Part shown: positions 17,310-26,059 of the stretch, one piece after another
How the letters are laid out: each line of letters opens with the position of its first letter
How positions within the stretch are numbered: the stretch's first letter is position 1
Origin: UMGS1590 sp963558655
Lineage (GTDB): Bacteria > Bacillota > Peptococcia > Peptococcales > Peptococcaceae
Length of the DNA stretch: 64,000 bases
Assembly: GCA_963558655.1 (NCBI GenBank)
Contig: CAUWHJ010000012.1
Span: 24,860 to 88,859 of the forward strand
Reading direction: 5' to 3'
The notes under the pieces: generated by a model
The model's database searches: none
What the model was told of the DNA's origin: nothing
The model's input: only the letters and a program-made list of their open reading frames with translations
Position numbers and translations under genes: made by a program

Positions 17310-18108
17310 GGTCACCTCCCACCAGTTCAAAATAGTAGTCTTCCAAGGCGCGAGGCACAGCGCTTTCCTGCAAAATCTCAATATGATTCTCTAAAAGCAG
17401 CTGTCTGGCGCGCTCATAATCGGACACTCGCAGACGTATGCTGTCGTTACGAACATTTAACACCTCGTGCGTAAATTCCCGCAACACACGGCCATGGTCA
17501 AGGATGCCAAAACGTGTGGCTGTATGCTCCAGTTCACTGAGAAGATGTGAAGAAAGAACAATCGTTGTACCATACTCGGCATTTAGCTTTACAAGCAAAT
17601 GCCGAATGTCCGCAATGCCCTGCGGATCAAGCCCATTGACAGGCTCATCAAGCATCAAAATGTCCGGATTGCCCAACATCGCATTGGCAATGCCAAGCCG
17701 CTGTTTCATACCCATGGAAAATGTACCGAACTTCGCAGATGTCTTCTGAAGGCCCACCAGTGCCAACACTCTGTCCACCTCATCTTTTTCCCGAATACCC
17801 TTCATGCGGCGATAATAATCCAGATTTTCCCGCGCTGTCAGATAGTCAAAAAAGTTTTTTCCAATAAAAAAGCCAATCTTTTTTCTGCCTGCCGACAAAG
17901 CCGCCTTTGAATCGCTGCCAAAAATAGAAAGCTGCCCGCTCTCAAAATTTGTCAAACCAAGAATCATTTTGAAGATGGTGGTTTTGCCTGCACCGTTTTT
18001 TCCAATCAAGCCATAAATATCACCTTTCTGAATGGTCAGATTCACATCTTCTAAAACCTGTTGCGTACCATACTTTTTATCAATATGGCACAGCGAAATC
18101 ATCTCCAT
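17284..18108 (-). CDS. ABC transporter ATP-binding protein, BcrA type
   Basis: An ATPase of about 274 residues with Walker A GKNGAGKTT, Q-loop region, signature FSMGMKQRLGIANAML, Walker B ILMLDEPVNGLDP and the H-loop VLSSHLLSELEH. The C-terminal extension of about 60 residues is typical of bacitracin-resistance-type ATPases. ATG 18108 is chosen because AGAGGTGAT lies at proper distance; an ATG at 18117 is too close to the same site. It is the first gene of the ABC-YxeA-XRE operon. Confidence 0.92.
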   Translation of the reverse strand: MEMISLCHIDKKYGTQQVLEDVNLTIQKGDIYGLIGKNGAGKTTIFKMILGLTNFESGQLSIFGSDSKAALSAGRKKIGFFIGKNFFDYLTARENLDYYRRMKGIREKDEVDRVLALVGLQKTSAKFGTFSMGMKQRLGIANAMLGNPDILMLDEPVNGLDPQGIADIRHLLVKLNAEYGTTIVLSSHLLSELEHTATRFGILDHGRVLREFTHEVLNVRNDSIRLRVSDYERARQLLLENHIEILQESAVPRALEDYYFELVGGDHDVALHQR

Positions 18109-18339
18109 CTGTGTCATCACCTCTTCTGTATGAAATATGTAGCAAAAGATGACCTTGCTTTCTTGTTTTCGATGAAAAGTTTAACGAAATATGCCAGTTG
18201 CTGCCACCAACTATTGCGTAAAACAAGGTTGACATCATGGGTGACACGCTATTTTCTGCTCACTCCAGCCATTTTTCGTCACGGCGTACCTTATCTGCCT
18301 GTCGCTATGACACATTATTTCATAACAGCCATAAAAAAA

Positions 18340-18372
18340 CGAGGTTCAGCGACTTGTGGTCGCTAAACCTCG
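18340..18372 (-). terminator. Terminator of the class A PBP gene
   Basis: CGAGGTTCAGCGAC (18340-18353) pairs with GTCGCTAAACCTCG (18359-18372) with one mismatch; a run of seven T follows on the minus strand. Confidence 0.9.
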
Positions 18373-18403
18373 AATATATCATGTTTTACTAAGAGGCAGA
18401 CGT

Positions 18404-20740
18404 TTAGTTGACGACGCCAGTGTTTTCACCGCCGCCACCCCAGCCGCCTGTGCCGGAGCCGCCACCGGTGCCTCCACCGCCCCAGTCACCTGTACCGGAG
18501 CCGCCTCCAGTGCCCCAGTCACCTGTACCAGAGCCACCACCAGTGCCCCAATCTCCTGTGCCGGAACCACCACCGGTACCTGAGCTATCACCAGTGCCCC
18601 AGCCACCGCCATTTGTGGTTCCATCATTGGTGGTATTGTTGGAACCTGTGGTGTTGCCAGTGTTGGTACTATACTGATAAGAAGCATAGGTATTGGTAGA
18701 ATATGTGGTTGGTTCAGTGCCAGACTTATACAGCTCCGTAGAGCGATAAGCGTATGGCGTTGAGCGTGTTGCCAAAAGCCCGCTCTTGCTATCAATGGTT
18801 ACTTCTGTCAGCCCATCTGGCTCTTCAAAGTATTCAAAATCAAGCCCCGAATGCAAATGGCTCATCACATTGCCCCAAATGCTGGCAGCATAATCCGATG
18901 TCCCATACATTGGTGTTGGCGTATCATAACCAATCCAAAGTGCGCCAGTATATTGTGGCGTATAACCGCAGAACCAAAAGTCCTTGCTATCGTCAGTTGT
19001 ACCGGTTTTACCTGCGGTTGGACGGCCATCGTAAATTTGCGCCGCATTACCAATCCCATCGGTGACAACGCTCTGCAAGCAGCTTGTTACCATATAAGCC
19101 GTGGTTTCTTCCATGGCACGATGGCTTTCTGGTTCTTCTTCCCAGATGGTGTTGCCTTCTTCATCGGTAATCTGCGTGATGGCGCGAGGCTTCGTGTAAA
19201 TGCCTTCGTTGGCAAAACATTCGTATGCGCCTGCCATTTCAAGCACAGAAACCCCGTTGGTCAAACCACCAAGACCGGCAGAAATGGTCAAGTCGGTCAC
19301 GCCGTCATCCGATTCTTCAACAAGAGAAGTGATGCCACAGTTCTTGGCAAATTCCACGCCGGTTTCCGGCCCAATGTCATTAACCACCTGCGCTGCTACG
19401 GTGTTGAGCGATTGTTCCAACGCGTAGCGAATGGTGACATTGCCGTGCTGAGAAAGGTCGGCATTTTTGATGGTATGCCCACCAACGGTGTACGGTTGGT
19501 CGTTATAGACTGTGCCAGTGCCCATACCTGCCTCTTCAAAAGCCGGCCCGTAAACAAAGATCGGCTTAAAGGACGAACCCGGTTGGCGTTTAGCTTGCCA
19601 TGCGTTGTTATAACCGCCGGCTGTATCCTGGTGTCGCCCACCAATCATACCGGCAATGGTAGAATCATCATTGTTCAAAACAACCATACCAGCCTGCACA
19701 TCGCTGCCCGGGAACGGATAATCGCTTTCAAAGTAGTCGTACATATAGCTTTGCAAGTCCTGGTCCAATCCTGTATGGATCACATAGCCGCCACTGTACA
19801 GCTCATCACGTTCCACATTCAGGAGCGACATGGCTTCTTCCACAACATAGTCGATATAGCTTTGGTTGTAAGATTGGGTTTCATTGCCGTTGTCTACGGT
19901 AATAGACGCTGTCGCAATTTCCGAATTGTTGGCTTCATCGTACTGTTCCTGCGTGATGACACCATTATCAAGCATGGCCGAAAGCGCCTGTTCGCGACGG
20001 TACTTTGCATCATCTGGTACCGTGATTGGCGACCATGTAGTTGGGTTTTGAATCAACCCTGCCAGGAGTGCTGAATCAGCAACCGTCAACTCAGAAGCAT
20101 GTTTACCGAGAATATCGTTGGCAGCCGCTTCAATGCCATAGCAAGCACGACCACTCAACCCGATACCAAAATAGCAGCGGTTGAGATAAGCCGTAAGAAT
20201 TTCGTCTTTGCTGTACTCGTTTTCAATACGAATCGCCAGCACCACTTCTTGAATTTTACGCTTGTACGTTTTTTCGTCACGGTTTTCCATCACCATCCCA
20301 GCCAACTGCTGAGTGATGGTACTACCACCCTGAACAATGGTGCCTGCACGCAGGTTCGCCACCATCGCCCCACCAATACGGATTGGGTCAAAGCCGTGGT
20401 GATCGTAAAAACGTTTGTCTTCCAAAGAAATGACAGCGTTCTTCATATTGTCAGAAATTTCACTGGAATCCACATTGACATAGTTGGTATCTACCATCTG
20501 GTCAACAAAGACCCCGTCCTTATCCACGATATAGCTCGTTACACTGTAATCGGTAACGTCCGTATCTTCCAGCGATGGCATGCCACTGGTTGCTGCCAAA
20601 ATCACCGTACCCACGGTGCTGATGCCGACAACCACCAAAAGAAGCAGGAGCAGTAATATAAAATGCGATAATTTCAAGCTCGAAACAACCTGCTTGAGGC
20701 TTTCGCCGAGAGATTTTTTCTTTTTGCCTTTATCTTTCAT
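18404..20740 (-). CDS. Class A penicillin-binding protein (transglycosylase/transpeptidase)
   Basis: A 778-residue bifunctional peptidoglycan synthase. After a Lys-rich cytoplasmic tip and a membrane helix (about residues 27-50) comes a GT51 glycosyltransferase domain (EDKRFYDHHGFDP, GGSTITQQLAG) and a transpeptidase with all three motifs: SSFK in PGSSFKPIF, SLN in EQSLNTVAAQV, and KTGT in AGKTGTTDDSKDFW. The last 70 or so residues are a Gly/Ser/Thr/Trp repeat tail. ATG 20740 is favoured (AAGGAGGTTTGTCC); a TTG six bases earlier is possible. It diverges from a stand-alone GT51 gene. Confidence 0.95.
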   Translation of the reverse strand: MKDKGKKKKSLGESLKQVVSSLKLSHFILLLLLLLVVVGISTVGTVILAATSGMPSLEDTDVTDYSVTSYIVDKDGVFVDQMVDTNYVNVDSSEISDNMKNAVISLEDKRFYDHHGFDPIRIGGAMVANLRAGTIVQGGSTITQQLAGMVMENRDEKTYKRKIQEVVLAIRIENEYSKDEILTAYLNRCYFGIGLSGRACYGIEAAANDILGKHASELTVADSALLAGLIQNPTTWSPITVPDDAKYRREQALSAMLDNGVITQEQYDEANNSEIATASITVDNGNETQSYNQSYIDYVVEEAMSLLNVERDELYSGGYVIHTGLDQDLQSYMYDYFESDYPFPGSDVQAGMVVLNNDDSTIAGMIGGRHQDTAGGYNNAWQAKRQPGSSFKPIFVYGPAFEEAGMGTGTVYNDQPYTVGGHTIKNADLSQHGNVTIRYALEQSLNTVAAQVVNDIGPETGVEFAKNCGITSLVEESDDGVTDLTISAGLGGLTNGVSVLEMAGAYECFANEGIYTKPRAITQITDEEGNTIWEEEPESHRAMEETTAYMVTSCLQSVVTDGIGNAAQIYDGRPTAGKTGTTDDSKDFWFCGYTPQYTGALWIGYDTPTPMYGTSDYAASIWGNVMSHLHSGLDFEYFEEPDGLTEVTIDSKSGLLATRSTPYAYRSTELYKSGTEPTTYSTNTYASYQYSTNTGNTTGSNNTTNDGTTNGGGWGTGDSSGTGGGSGTGDWGTGGGSGTGDWGTGGGSGTGDWGGGGTGGGSGTGGWGGGGENTGVVN
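18425..18590 (-). repeat. Direct repeats encoding the Gly-rich tail of the PBP
   Basis: About four imperfect 33-base units on the minus strand encode the 11-residue unit GTGGGSGTGDW and variants ending GTGGWGGGG. Such tandem units can expand or contract by slippage. Confidence 0.85.
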
Positions 20741-20920
20741 GGACAAACCTCCTTATCCACCCCATTATAGCATAGACCGCCCGCAATCCCTAGGATAAGT
20801 TCACCGCTATTGGCAAATATTCATCGTTTCTCTATAAAAAGTCTGCGATTTTCCCACATTTTATCACTGATTTTCGATATAATAAGAAGAGATTGAGCCA
20901 TCACACGAAAGGAGGGCACC

Positions 20921-21643
20921 ATGCTTCATTTTTTTACCAGACTCATTCGCCGTTTGTTGGCGTTGATTGTAACACTGGCGTTGGTGGCCGGTTTGGTGAC
21001 GTTCGCTGTCTGCGGCGTCAGCGGCTATGCCGCTTATCACCAGGCCACCAAAGACCGCCCACTGGCAACCGCCGTGGCTGAAGTGCAACAGAAACCCAGC
21101 TATACACCGCTCGAGCAAATTCCACAAATCTACCAGGACGCCGTTGTGGCCACAGAAGACCATCGCTTTTACGACCATCATGGGTTCGATGTCATCGGCA
21201 CCACACGCGCTTTGCTGCACAATGCGCTGGCTGGCGAATTGCGCGAAGGCGGCAGCACCATTACGCAGCAGCTGGCACGCAACCTCTACTTCACGCAAGA
21301 ACAAAGCCTTTCACGCAAGATTGCCGAACTCATCACCGCCATTCAGCTTGAGCGGCATTACAGCAAAAGTGACATTCTCGCACTCTACATCAACACCATC
21401 TACTATGGCGATGGCTACTACTCTCTGGCAGAAGCCAGCTGGGGATATTTCGGCGTTGCGCCAGTAAATCTCACAAACGGGCAGGCAACGCTTTTGGCAG
21501 GCGTGCCGAATGCGCCGAGCGCCTATGCGCCAACAGTGAATTACGACCTCGCGCGTCAAAGACAGCAACAAGTGCTCGCCGCCATGGTGAACGAAGGCTA
21601 CTTAGACGAAACCACCGCCACCACCATATATAATGAAGGATAA
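20921..21643 (+). CDS. Monofunctional peptidoglycan glycosyltransferase (GT51)
   Basis: A 240-residue protein with an N-terminal membrane helix (about residues 10-35) and a single GT51 domain: catalytic Glu in TEDHRFYDHHGFD, GGSTITQQLARNLYF, RKIAELITAIQLE with the second catalytic Glu, and ALYINTIYYGDGYY. It polymerises lipid II into glycan strands. There is no transpeptidase domain. GAAAGGAGGGCACC gives the start, and TATAAT at 20878-20883 may be its -10 box. Divergent from the class A PBP gene, so the two may be co-regulated. Confidence 0.92.
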   Translation: MLHFFTRLIRRLLALIVTLALVAGLVTFAVCGVSGYAAYHQATKDRPLATAVAEVQQKPSYTPLEQIPQIYQDAVVATEDHRFYDHHGFDVIGTTRALLHNALAGELREGGSTITQQLARNLYFTQEQSLSRKIAELITAIQLERHYSKSDILALYINTIYYGDGYYSLAEASWGYFGVAPVNLTNGQATLLAGVPNAPSAYAPTVNYDLARQRQQQVLAAMVNEGYLDETTATTIYNEG

Positions 21644-21646
21644 ATC

Positions 21647-21691
21647 AAAAGCAGCGCGACAAACGCCCCCATCGTTTGTCGCGCTGCTTTT
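21647..21691. terminator. Bidirectional terminator
   Basis: A 19-bp perfect stem, 21647-21665 with 21673-21691, with T runs on both strands, between the GT51 gene (+) and SLH protein 2 (-). Confidence 0.92.
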
Positions 21692-21695
21692 TTCA

Positions 21696-24446
21696 TCATG
21701 CGTTTTTCGCCAGCTCTTCCTCATAACGCATCAAGAGCGTTGCCAACTGCGCCCGTGTTGCCAGCCCCTGTGGTTGGAGAAGGTGCTGCGCTGTGCCCTG
21801 CAAAAAATCGGCACCCACTGCCCATGAAAGCGCATCATGCGCCCATGGGCTTATACGTGCAGCATCTGCATACAGCGACAAATCGCCTTTTTCTGTCATC
21901 GCCGCGCCTTCCAGAAGGGCAAAATTGTAGAACATCGCCACCAACTGTTCACGGCTGATGGCTTCATTCGGACGAAACGAGCCGTCCTCAAAACCATGCG
22001 CCACGCCTGTTTCCAACGCCCACGCCACCGCATCGGCATACCAATCGCCCTCTTGCACGTCCGTCATGCTCATGCGCGCCCCGCTTTGCGGCACCGTGCT
22101 CAAGCGGGCGAGCACGCTCACCACCATGGCACGTGTTGCCGGTATCTGCGGCGCAAACGTATCAGCGTCCACTCCTGTCATCAACCCACGTACAAACACA
22201 TCGTGCACCGGTGTATAAAACCAATCCCCGGCGGCCACATCAGCAAACGGCAATGGCATCGGTGCAAAAACAATCTGCACCCGCACCTCACCGCGTGGCT
22301 GCACAAAAGTATAGCGTCCATCGGCGTGCTGCTTCACCGCCAACAACTCGCCTGTATCATCTATGGCACGCACACTTTCCGTAACATACCCCCTCTCAGG
22401 CTCCGCACACACTGTTACCACAGCGCCTACGCACGGTTTTTCCGGCGACACCGTCGCACTGCCATGAATCATCGCTTCAAACACCACGGTGCCCCTCTCC
22501 GGTTCCGGCTGCGGCCATTCTTTGCGCGGAATCACCAAGTCCGCCGGCGCCACCGGCTGGCTGGCATCAGCATCTAAAAAGCACACCGCACAGACAGAAC
22601 ACGCATAGTGCGCCATTGTCCCTGTCGCATTATATGTAGGTTCCACACGCGGCTGATATTGCAAAATGTGCGCCGCTAAATTGCCATAACGCTCGCCACA
22701 TCGCTCACACACTGCGCGCTCCTCACAAGTCGCCGCACCGCCACTGTGCGTGCACACTGCGCCACAGCCCGTACACACACCATCTTGCCATTTGTGCGGC
22801 GCAAAAACCGCGCACAAATGGCGGTCTATATCTGCCGTAAAAGTATAGGTCGCATCTTCACCAAATGTTTGGCCCTCTTCCTGCCAGCTCACAAAATGAT
22901 ACCCTTCAGCAGGCTCTGCGACAAGCGTTACCGCATCCCCTTTGGCATACGTTCCTGCACTCGGCACCGTGGTGCCGCTTTCAGAAGGCGACACCTCCGC
23001 TGTAATAACCACCTTGCCATCATCCACCACCACAGATTCCTGCGGCGGCTTTCCTTGCACCGTGCCCATAATCGTACCGCTTCCGATAATGTCACCATTG
23101 TTGGTCAGCGTCACATCCTCAGGCACCGTGAGCGTCACATCAGCTGGAATTTCCAAGGTTTGCCCTTCAGCAACTTCTAAATCTGCCACCAGCGTCAAAT
23201 CACCATACACACAACCAACGCCATTTTCAAAAACAATACCACGCCAGCTTTCAGTGCTTCCGGCAATCACCTGCTCCACATTATCATCCGCAGTCGCCTC
23301 AATCAACGGATACCCCTGCTCATCGGTAATCGTTATATTCTCGACATCGCCCGTATAACCGCCGCCGTTGCCAATAGCTTGACCGCCTTTCACAGTTCCT
23401 TCGCCGCCAATCGCACACACTGTTGCCCCGCTAATGGAAATCGTACCGCTGCCACCTTTATTTCCACCACCAATGCCGGCAGCACCATACTCGCCAAAAC
23501 TACTACCCTTTGCCTCGATATATCCCCCTATAATGCTAATATTACCACCCAAATAACTTCCTCTACCTGCGCCAATTCCTGCACCGCCTGATTCACCATG
23601 TGCAGTAATCACACCATTTGTGATAATAATAAAACATCCATCACTACTAACCCCTCCACCGATGCCAGCAGCTCCGTTAAGTCCAAAAGCATCAATATAG
23701 CCGTCATTAATAATAATGTAGCCTTCATTGCCATTTTTCGCGCTCGAAAATCCACTACCAATGCCCGCACCTTGATTGCCTCGAGCGCTAATATATTTGC
23801 AATCATTAATTATAATTGTTCCTACACTTCCCGTCCATCCACCGCCTATTCCAGCACCACCAAATTTTCCTCCTCTAGCTATCAACGATGCATTTCCATT
23901 AACAATAATCTTTCCATCAATACTCCGACTGCCACCACCAATTCCCGCTCCATAAGCACCGCCAAAAGTCTCAATGATGCCACCATTGATTAATATTGTT
24001 CCATATCGCTCATTCTCATTCCCACCAATGCCTGCACTATCTTCCGGCACCGTAGAAAAGCCCGTGAGCGTTCCCGAGCCTGCTTCCTGCCCATAGACAG
24101 TCAGCGCATTCTCGCCAGCCACGTGCACACCCTTCTCCACCGTCAACGTCACACCATCACAAAGAAGCAACGACACAGCCCCCGTCACTTCAACACGCTC
24201 CGTCAACGTCACATCACGTTCCACCACATACCAGGCGCCGCCGTCCTCCACATTCCAGGCGCTCACCCCCTCCTCTATCACCATCACCGGCTCCTTCACT
24301 TCATGACGCACACCCTCAGCATCACAATAATACCGCACCTCGTCATCGTTCGCCGCCCAACCTGCCTGCGGCAAAATCCCCATCAATAAAGCACAACACA
24401 AAAACAAAGCACAGCATTTTTTCACCATTCGCCATCGTTTCATCAT
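21696..24446 (-). CDS. Secreted SLH-domain surface protein 2
   Basis: A 916-residue surface protein. A signal peptide (about residues 1-33, ending near AGWA) is followed by a beta-helix-like region with many GAGIGGG and IINDG/TISGA repeats (about 130-380), a plant-cadmium or InlB-type repeat domain (GDAVTLVAEPAEGYHFVSW), a CxxC-rich module (CTGCGAVC, CERCGERYG, YACSVCAVC; about 565-640), and three C-terminal SLH repeats (FADVAAGDWFYTPVHDVFVRG, WYADAVAWALETGV, WAHDALSWAVGADFLQG). No enzyme motif is visible. ATG 24446 and the adjacent ATG 24443 both fit AAGGAGG. The repeat block is markedly AT-richer than its flanks. Confidence 0.9.
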   Translation of the reverse strand: MMKRWRMVKKCCALFLCCALLMGILPQAGWAANDDEVRYYCDAEGVRHEVKEPVMVIEEGVSAWNVEDGGAWYVVERDVTLTERVEVTGAVSLLLCDGVTLTVEKGVHVAGENALTVYGQEAGSGTLTGFSTVPEDSAGIGGNENERYGTILINGGIIETFGGAYGAGIGGGSRSIDGKIIVNGNASLIARGGKFGGAGIGGGWTGSVGTIIINDCKYISARGNQGAGIGSGFSSAKNGNEGYIIINDGYIDAFGLNGAAGIGGGVSSDGCFIIITNGVITAHGESGGAGIGAGRGSYLGGNISIIGGYIEAKGSSFGEYGAAGIGGGNKGGSGTISISGATVCAIGGEGTVKGGQAIGNGGGYTGDVENITITDEQGYPLIEATADDNVEQVIAGSTESWRGIVFENGVGCVYGDLTLVADLEVAEGQTLEIPADVTLTVPEDVTLTNNGDIIGSGTIMGTVQGKPPQESVVVDDGKVVITAEVSPSESGTTVPSAGTYAKGDAVTLVAEPAEGYHFVSWQEEGQTFGEDATYTFTADIDRHLCAVFAPHKWQDGVCTGCGAVCTHSGGAATCEERAVCERCGERYGNLAAHILQYQPRVEPTYNATGTMAHYACSVCAVCFLDADASQPVAPADLVIPRKEWPQPEPERGTVVFEAMIHGSATVSPEKPCVGAVVTVCAEPERGYVTESVRAIDDTGELLAVKQHADGRYTFVQPRGEVRVQIVFAPMPLPFADVAAGDWFYTPVHDVFVRGLMTGVDADTFAPQIPATRAMVVSVLARLSTVPQSGARMSMTDVQEGDWYADAVAWALETGVAHGFEDGSFRPNEAISREQLVAMFYNFALLEGAAMTEKGDLSLYADAARISPWAHDALSWAVGADFLQGTAQHLLQPQGLATRAQLATLLMRYEEELAKNA

Positions 24447-24577
24447 CGTCCTCCTTGTTGTAGACGCTTCCCATACGTTTGAGTCCTTTTCATTATACAC
24501 AACACTGACGATAAGCGATAGCTATTATTCTAAAAAGAATGAATATTTTTGATTTTCATTTTCCATAGGCACAAAAA

Positions 24578-24604
24578 ATCAGACCCCTTTTAATGAGGTC
24601 TGAT
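24578..24604 (-). terminator. Terminator of the SDR gene
   Basis: ATCAGACC (24578-24585) pairs with GGTCTGAT (24597-24604); a run of six T follows on the minus strand. Nearly the same hairpin recurs at 25643-25666. Confidence 0.85.
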
Positions 24605-24635
24605 AAATACATCGTTTGCAGGTTAATAGGACATT

Positions 24636-25439
24636 TCACTCCGCTGCGCGGCTTTTGCCGATGAGGTCGCCGTACACTGGTGTTGCCAGGCCAAAGCCAC
24701 CGGTAACTGCAAGAATCTGTCCAGTGATATAACCTGAATCGTCGCTGGCAAAGTAAACTACAGCAGCAGCAATTTCTTCTGGGTGGCCCATGCGTCCGCT
24801 TGGGGTGTTTTTGAGAAAGATGTTTTTGAAGTCGTCGTTCAAGGCATCTTTAACGGCATCGGTGGCTGTCATCCCTGGCAGCACGGCATTGCAACGAATA
24901 CCGTGTTTTGCTTCCTGAACGGCGATGAGTTTTGTCAGGTAGTTAATGGCTGCTTTGCTGGTGCCATAGGCAATCTGAGAAATATCTGGCACAAGCCCGC
25001 CAATGGAAGAAATGTTAATAATGCTGCCACCTGTTTCTTGTTGGCGCATCTGTGCAATAGCACGCTGGCTGGAACGGAAAACACTGGTCAGGTTGATATT
25101 AACGGTTTCCAAAAAATAGTCGATGTCTGTGTCAGAAATCTGGCGGTCTTTGGTTGGGTCGGAGGTGCCGAAGTTGTTGACAAGCACATCGAGACGGCCT
25201 TCTTTTGCCACAACATCGTCAATCATTGTCACAAAGCTCTCTGGCTGGGTGGCATCATTAAAAACATAGTGCACATTCAATCCGTCCTCAATAAGAGGGG
25301 CTATCACACGTCGTGCACGTTCTTCGTTGCGCGCAGCCAGATAAACGGTGGCACCTTCAACAGCACAGGCTTTCACACAAGCCAAACCAATACCGCGAGT
25401 TGAAGCAGTGACAAGAACAACTTTGTCTTTCAATCGCAT
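24636..25439 (-). CDS. Short-chain dehydrogenase resembling 7alpha-hydroxysteroid dehydrogenase
   Basis: A 267-residue classical SDR. The cofactor loop reads TASTRGIG with Ala instead of the usual first Gly, followed by YLAARNEERA where Arg after the second strand favours NADP(H). NNFG, catalytic Ser in NISSIGG and Tyr-x3-Lys in YGTSKAA are present, and ASDDSGYITGQ closes the fold. From memory, the STRGIG loop, YLAAR, VPDISQIAYGTSK, IRCNAVLPG and the GGF.L.TP.Y end match the NADP-dependent 7alpha-HSDH of clostridia closely; no alignment was run. Start 25439 is set by AGGAGA 8 bases upstream. It has its own promoter and terminator. Confidence 0.85.
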   Translation of the reverse strand: MRLKDKVVLVTASTRGIGLACVKACAVEGATVYLAARNEERARRVIAPLIEDGLNVHYVFNDATQPESFVTMIDDVVAKEGRLDVLVNNFGTSDPTKDRQISDTDIDYFLETVNINLTSVFRSSQRAIAQMRQQETGGSIINISSIGGLVPDISQIAYGTSKAAINYLTKLIAVQEAKHGIRCNAVLPGMTATDAVKDALNDDFKNIFLKNTPSGRMGHPEEIAAAVVYFASDDSGYITGQILAVTGGFGLATPVYGDLIGKSRAAE

Positions 25440-25485
25440 TGGGATCATCTCCTAAAATAGAATTGTTCTCCCCTTTGTTAAGTAT

Positions 25486-25514
25486 AGTATAAGACTCTTA
25501 AAAAGGGACGTCAA
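25486..25514 (-). promoter_or_regulatory. Promoter of the SDR gene
   Basis: Minus strand TTGACG (25509-25514), 17-base spacer, TATACT (25486-25491). Confidence 0.8.
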
Positions 25515-25637
25515 ATGCTGCAAATCGTTGGCATATCATCAAAAAACCGCTCTATAAAGCCAAAAGCAAACGTTTTTTGTACACAGCACCTAATTATTGC
25601 CTTCTTTTATCTGTTCTATATTCTGCAATAAGCGCAC

Positions 25638-25768
25638 AAAAAATCAGGCCCCTTACGAGGTCTGATACCTTTGCCAGCAGTATCCTTGCGTTTTAGCATA
25701 GGGTCCGCCAGTCTTGTAACGTCGGTCTTTCTGGCAGCATATAAAAGACATCCGACATTCAAATTACA
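25638..25768 (-). ncRNA. Candidate small RNA or gene remnant of about 131 nt
   Basis: A strong minus-strand promoter (25775-25803) and a terminator (ATCAGGCC 25643-25650 with GGTCTGAT 25659-25666, then six T) bound a stretch without an obvious gene. A 5' stem is possible between ATGTCGG (about 25749-25755) and CCGACGT (about 25719-25725). A 21-codon ATG ORF (MSDVFYMLPERPTLQDWRTLC) lies inside but has no ribosome site. It does not look like 6S, SRP or tmRNA. The near-copy of the SDR terminator means it could instead be what is left of a deleted gene. Confidence 0.45.
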
Positions 25769-25774
25769 TACTAT

Positions 25775-25803
25775 AGTATAGCGTACTTTCATATTCTTGT
25801 CAA
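25775..25803 (-). promoter_or_regulatory. Orphan promoter of the candidate small RNA
   Basis: Minus strand perfect TTGACA (25798-25803), 17-base spacer, TATACT (25775-25780). Confidence 0.75.
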
Positions 25804-25992
25804 AGTTTTCAGAAAATGTTTTATTGTTCTAAAATCCGCTTGAAATACCAATACCAGACACTACACACGCTAAACGTTCCTATCTTCTGCTTTTATCGTT
25901 GTTATGTTGTCATGTTCTCCTAAATCAGTCTACACTATGAGCAATTTACTTATGGTGGTATTTTATTTCACGTTTCCTTTTAATTACAGGCG

Positions 25993-26009
25993 ATCGACAA
26001 CATGTTGAT
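25993..26009 (+). promoter_or_regulatory. Candidate MarR operator
   Basis: Inverted repeat ATCGACA-ACA-TGTTGAT (one mismatch) 50 bases before the MarR start. A related GACAACA element occurs at 26692-26708 before the ABC operon. Confidence 0.45.
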
Positions 26010-26059
26010 TTTTTTTTGCCCTAATGATAAACTTTTCGTTATAGGAGTTGATCAGGATT

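Noticed and set aside
18229..18260. Plus-strand TTGACA near 18230 as a promoter
   Set aside because: No -10 box at the right distance, and it would only drive antisense RNA into the PBP terminator.
25638..25768. 6S RNA, SRP RNA or tmRNA identity for the orphan RNA unit
   Set aside because: It lacks the SRP GGAA/AGCAG loop bases, the long 6S bulged rod and the tmRNA acceptor/tag features.
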